This document shows positions 53,681 through 62,136 of a stretch of 64,000 nt of DNA, in pieces. Within the stretch, counting starts at the first letter, position 1. Every line of letters begins with the position of its first letter. The notes under the pieces are model-generated. The model was not told where the DNA came from and made no database searches. It saw nothing but the letters and a program-made list of their open reading frames with translations. The stretch is from Pseudomonadota bacterium. Lineage in GTDB: Bacteria > Pseudomonadota > Alphaproteobacteria > Micropepsales > Micropepsaceae. The stretch covers positions 72,065-136,064 of the forward strand of contig JAFEEQ010000009.1 of NCBI GenBank assembly GCA_018241025.1, in the 5' to 3' direction. A program made the translations under genes and the position numbers.

Positions 53681-55605
53681 GGGGCATCGTCTGGCGGCGG
53701 GCGGTTGTCCCGACGGAACCATTCGACGTATCGGGCAAAGTTGTAGGCATGCAGGGCAGTCATGTGCGGCACGGCTTCCGGCCCACGCCGGAAGGCACTT
53801 CTGCGAAAGACCGCCAATGCCCGCATGCGCGCGAAATCGAAGACTTTGGCTACGTCCTGCGAACTCCGCTCCATGCGCCCGATTTCCCGCAACAGGTCCG
53901 GCCGTATCCGGTCAAATGCAGCCGAAAAATCCGGGATAAGTACATCGTTCGAGCTCGAGCGCTGCTGGTAGGCTTCGGGAAGGAGATCGCGCAACGCCGT
54001 TCGCGCCAGATATCTATCGACACCGTTTTTCACGTGAAGTTCGTCCGGAATGGCGAGTGCAAACTCGACGACGCGTTTGTCGTGGTACGGCCGCGTGAGC
54101 TCGAGGCCGAGAGACGACGCGTGAATCGTTCCGCCGGGCGCGTGAAATCCCTGCTGTCGCGCCAGAACCTCCGTGAGCATGTCGGTCAGCCGCCGGCTGC
54201 GCACCGGAGCACTGAAGTCGAGGGCGCCGAATTGGCCGGCAATGCGGCCAGTCATCTCGGACGACAGCGGCGCCGTTGTCCCATTGATTGGCAGGCCCAT
54301 CTGGAAGCGGAGCCATGCGCGCAAAACACCCGACGGCAGGAACGGCATGACGACTTCCCGGCGCAGCACTGCGGCCCAGGACAGCCGATTGTGTCGCCGA
54401 TAGGCGGCAAGCTCCCTCAGGAACAGGCGCAATCTGCCCTCGCGAAGGCGTCGCGCTGGCCAACCCCGGCCGCGCGGATTGACTGTGTAGTCTCCGCCGA
54501 AGCCATCCATCAGTTGCCGGGCGCCAGCCGCCGCGGCGGCCGCGTACAATTCGGTGTTGGTGTAGATGTTGGGACTGCTCGGCTGTCCTGTCCGCCGGAA
54601 ATTGCTCTCGAATGCGGCGAGGATGTCGACCTTCTCGCGCGTGATCCAATGCACATCGAGCTGCGGCCAGCGGTCGGCCAGCAGGGAAACCCATCGCCGC
54701 ACCCCCGTGGGTGGGTCGGATGGGGGCAGCACCGATGCGACGCCGACCACCTTGCTGCCGGGCAACGCCGAGCAGGTCAGGCTTGCGATCGCCCCGCTGT
54801 CGAAGCCGCCGCCCAGACAAACAGCCGGCGGGTTTGTACTTCGCCGGACACGGCAGGCAACTGCCTCGCCGAGGATCGCACGGTATGTCCTGACATAATA
54901 TTCGGCGTCCCGGTTCAGGTGACTGGGGGCAGCCGAGGGCGTCCAGTAACGTCTATGCTTTGTCGCGCCGTCCGTCGAAACAAGCATGCTGGATCCACCG
55001 GCCAGGGCTTCAATGCCAGCAAACGTGGTGGACCGATCTCTGGCGGTGCGCTCGCGCGATAGATCGTATCCAAGCGCGACGACGTCCAATTCGCGCGGCA
55101 CATCCGTGACAGTCCAAAGGCCGCGCACATCGCTTGCGAACGCGATGAAATCGGACGACCTGTGAAAATAGAACGGCCGCTGCCCCATGTGGTCGCGGGC
55201 CGCGAAGAGTTCACGTCGGGCCTCGTCCCAGACTACGAAGGCGAAGTCACCGATCAGGTGTTCGGGCGCGTTTGCTCCCCAGTGCCGATACGCTTCCGCG
55301 ATCAGCGCGCTGTCCGGCAATTTCTGGAGCGTGGAAGTGTCCAGGCCGAACGCGGCCGCGAGTTCATTGCGATTATCGATCCGAACGTCAGCGGAAATCG
55401 TGAGACTGCCGCTTGTGTGCGGCTGGTCGTCGAGAAAATCTTCTCGCGTGAGGCGGCGAAGCCGGTGACCGATACCCGTTTGGCCGACTATTCGTATTGC
55501 CGCTCGGTCGCCTCCGGCATGGGCGAGGGCGTTCGACTGACGTTCAAGATCGGCCAATCGCGGATGCAGGCCGTCAAAGCGGAAGATGCCAAAAACGGCG
55601 CTCAC
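53677..55605 (-). CDS. Asparagine-synthetase-like protein without glutaminase Cys
   Basis: 642 residues. The N-terminal Ntn-type glutaminase domain is present (GIGHRLRRL, HLIGDFAFVVWDEARRELFAARDHMGQRPFYFH), but the chain starts M-S-A-V-F instead of M-C-G, so the catalytic Cys2 is missing. The synthetase domain has VCLGGGFDSGAIASL as its ATP loop, with SGG changed to LGG. It may act as an amide or macrolactam former with free amines or a peptide, as lasso cyclases do. GTG at 55605 is the start that keeps the family N-terminus. It is convergent with the sulfotransferase gene. Confidence 0.82.
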   Translation of the reverse strand: MSAVFGIFRFDGLHPRLADLERQSNALAHAGGDRAAIRIVGQTGIGHRLRRLTREDFLDDQPHTSGSLTISADVRIDNRNELAAAFGLDTSTLQKLPDSALIAEAYRHWGANAPEHLIGDFAFVVWDEARRELFAARDHMGQRPFYFHRSSDFIAFASDVRGLWTVTDVPRELDVVALGYDLSRERTARDRSTTFAGIEALAGGSSMLVSTDGATKHRRYWTPSAAPSHLNRDAEYYVRTYRAILGEAVACRVRRSTNPPAVCLGGGFDSGAIASLTCSALPGSKVVGVASVLPPSDPPTGVRRWVSLLADRWPQLDVHWITREKVDILAAFESNFRRTGQPSSPNIYTNTELYAAAAAAGARQLMDGFGGDYTVNPRGRGWPARRLREGRLRLFLRELAAYRRHNRLSWAAVLRREVVMPFLPSGVLRAWLRFQMGLPINGTTAPLSSEMTGRIAGQFGALDFSAPVRSRRLTDMLTEVLARQQGFHAPGGTIHASSLGLELTRPYHDKRVVEFALAIPDELHVKNGVDRYLARTALRDLLPEAYQQRSSSNDVLIPDFSAAFDRIRPDLLREIGRMERSSQDVAKVFDFARMRALAVFRRSAFRRGPEAVPHMTALHAYNFARYVEWFRRDNRPPPDDAP

Positions 55606-55655
55606 ACAAAGTCCAAGGTCCTGGCAGTATCAATTGACATCGTCGCAAGCGGAGA

Positions 55656-55677
55656 TTTTTCAATCTATATTGAAAAA
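55656..55677. promoter_or_regulatory. Palindrome upstream of the Asn-synthetase gene
   Basis: TTTTTCAAT-CTAT-ATTGAAAAA is a perfect 9-bp inverted repeat placed about 50 bp upstream of the GTG at 55605. Position and symmetry suit an operator; the T and A ends also resemble a weak bidirectional terminator, though the stem is AT-rich. Confidence 0.4.
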
Positions 55678-56012
55678 GCAGGGTGCAAACGGTTCAGCTG
55701 CCTGCCGTGCTGCTATTCACGCCACGCGATTCGAAAGTGTATGAGGGATTGATTCCCTTCGTCTGCTCTCGCACTTCGCTCACCACGATCTGGGGTGCAA
55801 TCCACTTCCGACGGCACAAACTGCCGGTATTTGGTTCGCTGAGTTCAGCACTCTGTACAGGTCGCACCAATTTCATCCCCAACACTACCCTGGTGCCAGA
55901 CTACTCTTAAAACCAGCTCTTTGCCAGTATCAGTTGTCTTTCCAAGCAAATCATTATCGCCGGTATACAGAATAGTCACAATACCTTCCTGCAAGGGGGC
56001 GCACTTTGCGGG

Positions 56013-56174
56013 ATGGAAAACTGTCGACGGTGCAAATTACGCAGAGGTCTGGGTCTGACTCCTGAAAGCATATCCTTCCTGCCTCTCCTTTCCGTTCAGA
56101 TTTCGCCTTTTGCAATTGCAGGCCTCAAGTATGTGTGGTCTCCATTACGCTCGAGACAAATATTTGTTATCTGA
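56013..56174 (+). other. Short orphan ORF (53 codons), doubtful
   Basis: ATG at 56013, with AAGGGGG about 13 bases upstream, a Cys-containing basic start (MENCRRCKLRRGLGLTPE) and a hydrophobic second half. It is the longest small ORF with any RBS found in the AT-rich gap and lies inside the modification cluster, so it is listed as a possible precursor peptide. It shows no lasso-leader or other known precursor signature, and its spacing is poor. It is most likely not a gene. Confidence 0.12.
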
Positions 56175-56354
56175 ATGATCTTCAAATATGAAAATCGGAA
56201 TATATTTTGAATTAGCATACGCAAAAATGTTTTGAAGTTAATTTTGATATTGAGGTAGTGCAATTATACATGTTAGTACTCACAGGAATAGTCGAAGTGT
56301 TAATAGAATAATCGATCACACGGGCATTGGGCCCTCAATCGAGGAGCAGGAAAC

Positions 56355-56879
56355 GTGAACTTCTTTCTTGGCCAGATCGGCATGTTTGGGTTCAATTTCC
56401 CTCCCAGAGGGTGGGCGCTATGCAGCGGCACAATCCTCCCGATTGCGCAGAACACGGCTCTATTTTCGCTGCTCGGAACGACTTATGGCGGTAACGGGCA
56501 GTCGACATTTGGTCTGCCTGATCTGCGCAGCCGCACCCCGATGGGTTTCGGCAATTTGACCAGCCTCGGCGAAATGGCCGGTGTGGAAAACGTGTCTCTC
56601 CTCATCACGGAGATTCCCCTTCACACCCACCACATGAATGCAACCAGCCAGAACGGCGATGAGCTTAAGGAAGCCGCCAACAGCATATTTGCAGCCGGCG
56701 ATACGGGACCGCTGCCGGGCACGCCTCAGCCGACCTACAACAACGGTCCGGCGAGCACGATGCTGAATGCAGGTACGGTCGGCATCTACGGTCAGAGCCA
56801 GCCCCACAACAACATCCAGCCAAGTCTTGCGATCAACTACTGTATCGCTACGACCGGCTATTTCCCCGCTCGCAACTGA
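56355..56879 (+). CDS. Phage-tail-collar (MdpB-like) protein, copy 1
   Basis: 174 residues. FLGQIGMFGFNFPPRGWALC and TALFSLLGTTYGGNGQSTFG are the Phage Tail Collar domain start, then FGLPDLRSRTPMGFG. It ends YCIATTGYFPARN, with PHNN before the end. Such proteins occur in short-tail-fibre trimers and in free-standing microcystin-dependent-type (MdpB) proteins. No signal peptide is present. The start is a GTG behind CGAGGAGCAGG. Compared with copies 2 and 3, its middle region differs most. Confidence 0.85.
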   Translation: MNFFLGQIGMFGFNFPPRGWALCSGTILPIAQNTALFSLLGTTYGGNGQSTFGLPDLRSRTPMGFGNLTSLGEMAGVENVSLLITEIPLHTHHMNATSQNGDELKEAANSIFAAGDTGPLPGTPQPTYNNGPASTMLNAGTVGIYGQSQPHNNIQPSLAINYCIATTGYFPARN

Positions 56880-56905
56880 CCGAAACCAGCCAGGAGGATT
56901 GAACG

Positions 56906-57445
56906 ATGAGCCAGCCTTACCTCGGTGAAATTCGGTTGTTCGGCGGAAATTTCGCGCCGCGGACGAATGCGATGTGCGCCGGTCAGCTGTTGCCGGTCGC
57001 CCAGAATACGGCGCTCTTTTCGCTGCTCGGAACGTATTATGGCGGTAATGGCACCACGAATTTTGGTCTTCCGGACCTTCGTGGCCGGTTGCCAGTTGGC
57101 ATGGGGCAGGGTCCGGGTCTGTCCAACTACGATATCGGAGAGCAGATCGGGTCCGAGACGGTTACGATCACGACTCAGACCATGCCGGCACATACCCATT
57201 TCGTGTCCGCCTCAACGCAGCCGGCAACTGTGGCGTCGCCCGTTGGCGCCTATCCTTCGGCGCTCGCCGACCCGCCATGGGTGAGGTACTGGGTGCCGGA
57301 TGCCAACAAGACCGGCAATCCGCTTCCGATGTCCCCGAACGCCCTCAGCATGATTGGCGGAAACCAGGCGCACAACAACCTGATGCCGATACTGGCCGTG
57401 ACGGCGATCATCGCCCTTCAGGGCGTATTTCCGTCTCGCAACTAA
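56906..57445 (+). CDS. Phage-tail-collar (MdpB-like) protein, copy 2
   Basis: 179 residues, same architecture: YLGEIRLFGGNFAPRTNAMC, NTALFSLLGTYYGGNGTTNF, LPDLRGRLPVGMGQGPGLSN, HTHFVSAS-type His pair, and the C-terminal block IALQGVFPSRN. Its GMGQGPGLSNYDIGEQIGSE block is close to copy 3, so these two are nearest relatives. An AGGAGG site precedes the ATG by about 7 bases. It is 26 bp after copy 1, so they form one operon. Confidence 0.87.
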   Translation: MSQPYLGEIRLFGGNFAPRTNAMCAGQLLPVAQNTALFSLLGTYYGGNGTTNFGLPDLRGRLPVGMGQGPGLSNYDIGEQIGSETVTITTQTMPAHTHFVSASTQPATVASPVGAYPSALADPPWVRYWVPDANKTGNPLPMSPNALSMIGGNQAHNNLMPILAVTAIIALQGVFPSRN

Positions 57446-57474
57446 GGCGCCCACGAGCCCTACAGGAGGAACCT

Positions 57475-57999
57475 GTGTCAGAACCCTATATCGGTCAGAT
57501 TTGTTTGTTCGGTTTCAATTTTGCACCGCGGAGCTACGCGTTCTGCGCCGGCCAGCTGATCCCAATTTCGCAAAACGAAGCTCTGTTTTCGATCCTCGGC
57601 ACGACCTATGGCGGCAACGGCCAATCGAATTTCGCGTTGCCCAATTTTCAGGACCGCGGTGTCGTGAATATGGGGCAGGGGCCCGGTCTGTCAAACTATG
57701 ATCTCGGCGAAGCTATCGGGTCGGACACGGTCACGCTGAATTCCAACCAGATTCCAATGCACAACCACACCGTCAACGCCTTTGCCGGCTCGACGCAGGC
57801 CTTGGCACCGAGCGCAAACGCCTGGTTTGGAAGCAACTCTCCTCCGGGCCGCATTTATTCCGATCAGCCGGCAACGGGCACCATGGCGCTCAATGTCGTA
57901 AGCGGCTCCGGCGGGTCGCAGCCGCATATGAATGAGCAACCCTATCTCGGCATGAATTTCTGCATCGCGCTCTACGGCATCTACCCGTCCCGTAACTGA
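57475..57999 (+). CDS. Phage-tail-collar (MdpB-like) protein, copy 3
   Basis: 174 residues: YIGQICLFGFNFAPRSYAFC, EALFSILGTTYGGNGQSNFA, the QGPGLSNYDLGEAIGSDTVT block, HNHTVNAFA, and the end CIALYGIYPSRN. The start is a GTG at 57475 with AGGAGGA six bases upstream; this RBS decides the start, since the open frame extends far upstream inside copy 2. It ends 14 bp before the acetyltransferase gene. Confidence 0.86.
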   Translation: MSEPYIGQICLFGFNFAPRSYAFCAGQLIPISQNEALFSILGTTYGGNGQSNFALPNFQDRGVVNMGQGPGLSNYDLGEAIGSDTVTLNSNQIPMHNHTVNAFAGSTQALAPSANAWFGSNSPPGRIYSDQPATGTMALNVVSGSGGSQPHMNEQPYLGMNFCIALYGIYPSRN

Positions 58000-58013
58000 G
58001 TTGACGCAGCGCA

Positions 58014-58505
58014 ATGGTTGACCTGGGCCAGTCGGATCTCTCCCTGCGATCCGACTGTTCCGGCGACAAGCAATTCCTGCGGATGCTTTTTGCGACGGCG
58101 CGTCTGGACGCGCCGTTGTTGGCGCAATGGCCGGTCGCGCAGCGAGACGCATTCCTCGATCAACAATTTGCGTTTCAGGACATCCACTATCGCCGGTATT
58201 ACGACGGCGCGGATTTCCTCATAATTGAACAATGCGGCGAACCGGTCGGCCGGCTCGTCCTTGATCGATCGACGCCCGACTGGTGTCTTGTCGATATCGC
58301 GCTGTTGCCGGAGGCGCGCGGCAAGGAAATTGGGCGCAAACTCCTCGAAGGCATTGTGGCTTCCGCCAAGGCGGGCCGGGTCCGTGCGATTTCCCTCAGC
58401 GTCGAACCTGGGAATCCGGCCTACAGGCTTTACAGCCGCGCCGGCTTCGTCGAAACCGAAAGCGAGAGTGAGGCCAGCATCGCAATGATCCTGCGCCTCA
58501 GTTGA
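58014..58505 (+). CDS. GNAT family N-acetyltransferase
   Basis: 163 residues. VDIALLPEARGKEIGRKLLE is motif A with the acetyl-CoA loop (Q/RxxGxG/A form: ARGKEIG), followed by ISLSVEPGNPAYRLYSRAGFVE, motif B. The N-terminal half is not recognised. It starts 14 bp after collar copy 3 and so is probably in the same transcript, which makes a collar protein or a cluster product a possible acceptor. Its last 8 bases overlap the opposing DUF6916 gene. Confidence 0.85.
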   Translation: MVDLGQSDLSLRSDCSGDKQFLRMLFATARLDAPLLAQWPVAQRDAFLDQQFAFQDIHYRRYYDGADFLIIEQCGEPVGRLVLDRSTPDWCLVDIALLPEARGKEIGRKLLEGIVASAKAGRVRAISLSVEPGNPAYRLYSRAGFVETESESEASIAMILRLS

Positions 58506-58791
58506 AGACTGCCTCGTAGAGGATGCCATCGCGGTCGCGCGCGACCGGTACGATGAAGATGTTCATCGTATCGGTGCCCTTGGCTTTCAGTGGATACATT
58601 TTTTGCGGAAGAACGACATGCGACTGGCTTTTGAAGGTCAGCGTAAACGGCTCGGCCCGCAAACCGCTCACGACCCGGGGTGGCCGCCGCCGGGCTTCGA
58701 CCAGTGTGATGTCGACCGAAGATTCGCCCAACGACAGTGCGAAAGTCTCGCGCAAATGTCCGGCAAAGAATTCATAAGACATCGACTGCAT
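58498..58791 (-). CDS. DUF6916 family protein
   Basis: 97 residues, matching DUF6916: YEFFAGHLRETFALSLG at the start, VDITLVEARRRPPRV, PFTLTFKS and the end IFIVPVARDRDGILYEAVFN. The domain is known mainly as a companion of collar-protein clusters; its function is unknown. GAGGA lies before the ATG at 58791; an ATG at 58782 is the alternative. It is convergent with the GNAT gene. Confidence 0.75.
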   Translation of the reverse strand: MQSMSYEFFAGHLRETFALSLGESSVDITLVEARRRPPRVVSGLRAEPFTLTFKSQSHVVLPQKMYPLKAKGTDTMNIFIVPVARDRDGILYEAVFN

Positions 58792-58896
58792 TCGTTCCTC
58801 GGAGTCATGTAATGCACCATTTTTCGCTTCTTGCCGGCGACTTGTAAAGTTTGCTCGGGTCAGGTAACCGCGAATTTCTTGGTGACGGAGCAGCCA

Positions 58897-59205
58897 GTGA
58901 CTCAGGAATCCGACCCACCTGCGATCCATGCAGGGACAACCCTTCATCGCCGGGGGGAATGGTTGACCGCGCGGGTGGGCGACGAGATGGTGATGATGGA
59001 CGCGGACTCCGGCAGCCACATCGGCCTGACCGAGACCGGCGCCCGAATCTGGGATCTGATCGAAGCGCCTATGACGTTCGGCGCGATCTGCTCCGCTTTG
59101 GCGGAAGAGTACGATGCACCCGCAGGGGCGATCGCGGCCGACATCGTCGGCTTTCTGCAGCAGCTTGCGGCACGCGGGGCGATCAGTCTCGAGCCGCCTG
59201 CCTAA
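58897..59205 (+). CDS. PqqD-like (RRE fold) protein
   Basis: 102 residues. VGDEMVMMDADSGSHIGLTETGARIWDLIEAPM is the PqqD-type winged-helix core (written here only as a span), with an ICSALAEEYDAP helix and a final VGFLQQLAARGAISL helix. PqqD/RRE proteins bind leader peptides and hand them to modifying enzymes. GTG at 58897 is chosen because GGAG lies 8 bases upstream. No precursor is adjacent. It overlaps the FadL-family gene by 4 bp at the 3' ends. Confidence 0.82.
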   Translation: MTQESDPPAIHAGTTLHRRGEWLTARVGDEMVMMDADSGSHIGLTETGARIWDLIEAPMTFGAICSALAEEYDAPAGAIAADIVGFLQQLAARGAISLEPPA

Positions 59206-60554
59206 TTCGCGTGCCAGCTTAATTCGATTCCCGCGACATTGACGTAGGCATTGGTCGTGCCGCTCAGGCTGCCGCGCAGCGCCGCGCCGGTTATCGCGGG
59301 CGTAAGGGCGATATTGCTCTCGAGAAAGAACAGCCTCGATGCCGTGACATTGAGGTCGATGCTGCGGCTCATGCGATACCGTACGCCGGCCGACAGCCAG
59401 ATCCGGTCGGAGTCGGGGATTCGCGGCTCGCGCGTCCCATCCGGAACCGGGCTGCCGTCATAGGCAGCGCCGGCGCGGATCGCCCAGCGGGCCGACGGGC
59501 GGTACTCCGCCCCAACCGATCCGAACCAGCCGTCGTGCCAATGAGTGGTCGTCAGGTCGGTGGGCTGCGCCGGATTGTCGGCAGTCACCACGATGTCGCG
59601 AAAACGGCTCCAATGGGTCCAGTCGACCTCGAGCATCGCGCTCCACTGTGACGACAGGTCGAAACGCGCGCCGGAGGTCACGGTATCCGGCATCGTCACG
59701 CGGGTGGTGTGCTTCGTGTCCGTGAACAGCCCGGTGAGGCTCTGGATTGTCGCGCCGATGCCGGCGCTGTCGAGCGTAAAGGTCAGCGGTCCTCTCAGAT
59801 TGTGCTGCAGCGACGAGCGATAGGCGAGTCCAAGCGACACGCCGTCTGCCGGCCGATAGATCGCTCCGGCCCCGAAACCATAGGCCCAGTTGTTGCCGTT
59901 CGCTCGGGCGATGCTGTCTTGCGCACCCGGAACCGAGCCTGGAATGCTGTTGAGCGCGCCGAGTGTGCCGGTATCGATCACGCTGCTGAGCGTGCCTTGC
60001 GCGAATTCGATCTGCATCGATGCCCCGAGCGCCAGGTTCGGCGATATCTGGTAGGAGATCGACGGCGCAAAATTGATGGTCAGCAGTTTGGTCTGAAGAG
60101 CGTAGTAACGGCCGCCCCAGCTTGCCGGATATTCCGTGCGCAGACCCCAAGGTGCCGTGACGTTGAGACCGACGGCGACCCGGTTGTTGAGGCGGTGGCG
60201 GATAGCGAAAGCGGGCACCTGCGCGTCGCTGATGAACCCGCGCGGATCCATGCCGCCGCCGGTTGCTGTGCTGGCCGACGTCGTTGCGGCGCTGTAATGC
60301 GCGTTCGAGCCAGACAGGATAGGCACAAGGCTTAGGGAAAGATCGGTGCTGTCGACCCCGGCCAGCGCGGCGGGATTGTAAGCGAGATAGCTGGCATCCC
60401 GATCCGTGGCCGCGGCGCCGGCATAGGCTGCCGCCATCGCGTCGGCGCTATGTTCCTTAAGGCCGAAGCCAGCCCCCATCGCCGGGCCTGACGCAAGCAC
60501 CGCTGTTCCCAGCAACAGTGCCGCTCCGCTTGCCCCCGCTATACGCCCACGCAT
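59202..60554 (-). CDS. OmpP1/FadL family outer-membrane channel
   Basis: 450 residues. A signal peptide (ALLLGTAVLASGPAMG) precedes GFGLKEHSADAMAAAYAGAA, where the FadL hatch/N-terminal segment normally starts, and then DASYLAYNPAALAG. The rest is a beta-barrel that includes APWGLRTEYPASWGGRYYAL, TPAITGAALRGSLSG and a terminal strand GIELSWHAN. FadL proteins let hydrophobic molecules through the outer membrane. It is convergent with the PqqD-like gene, so a link to the cluster is only positional. Confidence 0.88.
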   Translation of the reverse strand: MRGRIAGASGAALLLGTAVLASGPAMGAGFGLKEHSADAMAAAYAGAAATDRDASYLAYNPAALAGVDSTDLSLSLVPILSGSNAHYSAATTSASTATGGGMDPRGFISDAQVPAFAIRHRLNNRVAVGLNVTAPWGLRTEYPASWGGRYYALQTKLLTINFAPSISYQISPNLALGASMQIEFAQGTLSSVIDTGTLGALNSIPGSVPGAQDSIARANGNNWAYGFGAGAIYRPADGVSLGLAYRSSLQHNLRGPLTFTLDSAGIGATIQSLTGLFTDTKHTTRVTMPDTVTSGARFDLSSQWSAMLEVDWTHWSRFRDIVVTADNPAQPTDLTTTHWHDGWFGSVGAEYRPSARWAIRAGAAYDGSPVPDGTREPRIPDSDRIWLSAGVRYRMSRSIDLNVTASRLFFLESNIALTPAITGAALRGSLSGTTNAYVNVAGIELSWHAN

Positions 60555-60690
60555 GTTTCCGCCCCGTTGTTGTTTGTTGCAATTGTGTGAATCGAATGAA
60601 TGAACCGTTAACCGTCGGCGCTATGCAATTCTTTACTGGCCGGACGGATGATGCCGTGGGGTTTTCTCGGAAAGGCTGCGACCCAGCGGC

Positions 60691-62124
60691 ATGCAGGCGC
60701 CTTCTCATAGCGACGCGCGGTCGGCCCATGGCGGGTACGACCTCGATCGGCTGCGCCTGCGCTTTCGCGACAAGGCCGTCGAAGCGCAATTCGCACGCGA
60801 AAGCATAAATGAGTCGCGGCCCCTGATCCGCACCTATTTGATCGCGGCTGCCTGTCTCTATCTGTCTTTCGGCATTCTCGACGCCGTGATCGGCACGCCG
60901 GTCGTACACACCCTGTGGTTCATCCGCTACGCCATCGTCTGCCCGACACTCGTGGGTGCCGCGCTTCTGACCTATGTCCCTTCCTTCGACCGGTTTTCCC
61001 AGTCGGCGATTTCGGTTGCGATGATCACACCAGGTCTGGGCGTCGCGGTCATGACCTCGATCATGCCGCCGCCGTCCAACAGCCCGTACTACGCCGGGCT
61101 GATCATGGTTGTGATCTATGGCAGCTCGCTCGTGCGCCTGCGCTTCGTCAACTCGGTCGTGATCTCGCTGATCCTGGTGACCTCGTATCAGGTCGTTTCC
61201 ACGGTGATAAATCCGATCCCGTTCAAGGACTACATTAACAACAACTTCTTCCTGTTCATGGCCACGGCCGTCGGCCTGTTCTCGGGCTACATTCAGGAGA
61301 CCTATATCCGGCGCAGTTACCGCGCCCAGAAGGTAATCGAGGCGAAGAACGCCGCGGCCAACGTCCTGCTGCTCGAAGCCGATAAGGCCAACCGCGCCAA
61401 GAGCGAGTTCCTCGCCAATATGAGCCACGAGCTTCGCACGCCGCTCAATGCGATCATCGGCTTTTCGGACATCCTCAAGCGCCAGCTCTTCGGGCCGATG
61501 GGCAACGAGCGCTACAGCGAGTACGTCGAGGACATCAACGCCAGCGGCAACCATCTCCTGGCGATCATCAACGACATCCTCGACTTGGCCAAGGCCGAGG
61601 CCGGAAAGCTCACGCTCCAGGAAGACGAGGTCGACCTGATGCGTGTGCTCGAGGATGCGGCCCGGATGTGCCGCGGCCGCGCCACGGCGGGAGGCGTCGA
61701 GCTCTCCGTCACCGTCACATTGCAGCCTGTCTATGTCAGCGTCGACGAGCGCATCATGCGCCAGATCGTGCTCAACCTGCTCACAAACGCCATCAAGTTC
61801 ACGCGAGAAGGCGGCAAAGTCGTGCTCAGCCTCGAATCCGATCCGGAGCACGGCATCTTCATCCGCGTTTCGGACAACGGCATCGGCATTGCGCCGGAGG
61901 ACATCGCCCGCGTCATCCGCCCCTTCGAGCAGGTCGAGACCGTTCTTTCGCGTGTTCACGGCGGCACCGGCCTCGGACTTCCGCTCACCAGCAAGCTCAC
62001 GGAGTTGCATGGCGGGCGGTTGACCATCGAGAGCCAGGTAGGTGTCGGCACGACGGTCACGGTCGCGCTGCCGGCCGAGCGGCTGCGCGCCGTGCCGGTC
62101 AAGCGGCTCCTGAAGGCCGTCTGA
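60691..62124 (+). CDS. Membrane histidine kinase with multi-helix N-terminal sensor
   Basis: 477 residues. About five to six membrane helices (residues 45-210, for example YLIAAACLYLSFGILDAVIG and FFLFMATAVGLFSGYIQ) are followed by a coiled coil. HisKA comes next (NMSHELRTPLNAIIGFSDIL), then HATPase_c (NLLTNAIKFTREGGK, DNGIGIAPEDIARV, GGTGLGLPLTSKL). No periplasmic sensor domain is seen, so the ligand probably binds in the membrane. No response regulator is adjacent. The gene is convergent with the PilZ/methyltransferase gene, 12 bp away. Confidence 0.85.
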   Translation: MQAPSHSDARSAHGGYDLDRLRLRFRDKAVEAQFARESINESRPLIRTYLIAAACLYLSFGILDAVIGTPVVHTLWFIRYAIVCPTLVGAALLTYVPSFDRFSQSAISVAMITPGLGVAVMTSIMPPPSNSPYYAGLIMVVIYGSSLVRLRFVNSVVISLILVTSYQVVSTVINPIPFKDYINNNFFLFMATAVGLFSGYIQETYIRRSYRAQKVIEAKNAAANVLLLEADKANRAKSEFLANMSHELRTPLNAIIGFSDILKRQLFGPMGNERYSEYVEDINASGNHLLAIINDILDLAKAEAGKLTLQEDEVDLMRVLEDAARMCRGRATAGGVELSVTVTLQPVYVSVDERIMRQIVLNLLTNAIKFTREGGKVVLSLESDPEHGIFIRVSDNGIGIAPEDIARVIRPFEQVETVLSRVHGGTGLGLPLTSKLTELHGGRLTIESQVGVGTTVTVALPAERLRAVPVKRLLKAV

Positions 62125-62136
62125 CCGCCCCATCCA

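Larger units (their letters stand above)
55606..56354. other. AT-rich 749-bp gap between the Asn-synthetase and collar genes
   Basis: Composition changes sharply, above all at about 56130-56310, where long A/T runs contrast with the GC-rich neighbours. No recognisable protein is coded. Candidate features are a 22-bp palindrome (55656-55677), a weak 53-codon ORF (56013-56174) and a possible promoter with TTTTGA, 16 bp, TTATAC near 56240-56275. The change of composition suggests horizontally acquired or fast-drifting DNA. Confidence 0.6.

Noticed and set aside
55683..55910. 75-codon plus-strand ORF and an overlapping minus-strand ORF in the AT-rich gap
   Set aside because: Neither has a ribosome site or resembles a known protein; the two overlap each other almost fully.
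56355..57999. Prophage or tailocin remnant
   Set aside because: Only collar-domain genes are present; no sheath, baseplate, capsid, integrase or lysis genes are near.
50082..59205. Classic lasso-peptide cluster
   Set aside because: PqqD-like and Asn-synthetase-like parts exist, but no B2 transglutaminase-like protease, transporter or lasso precursor could be found.
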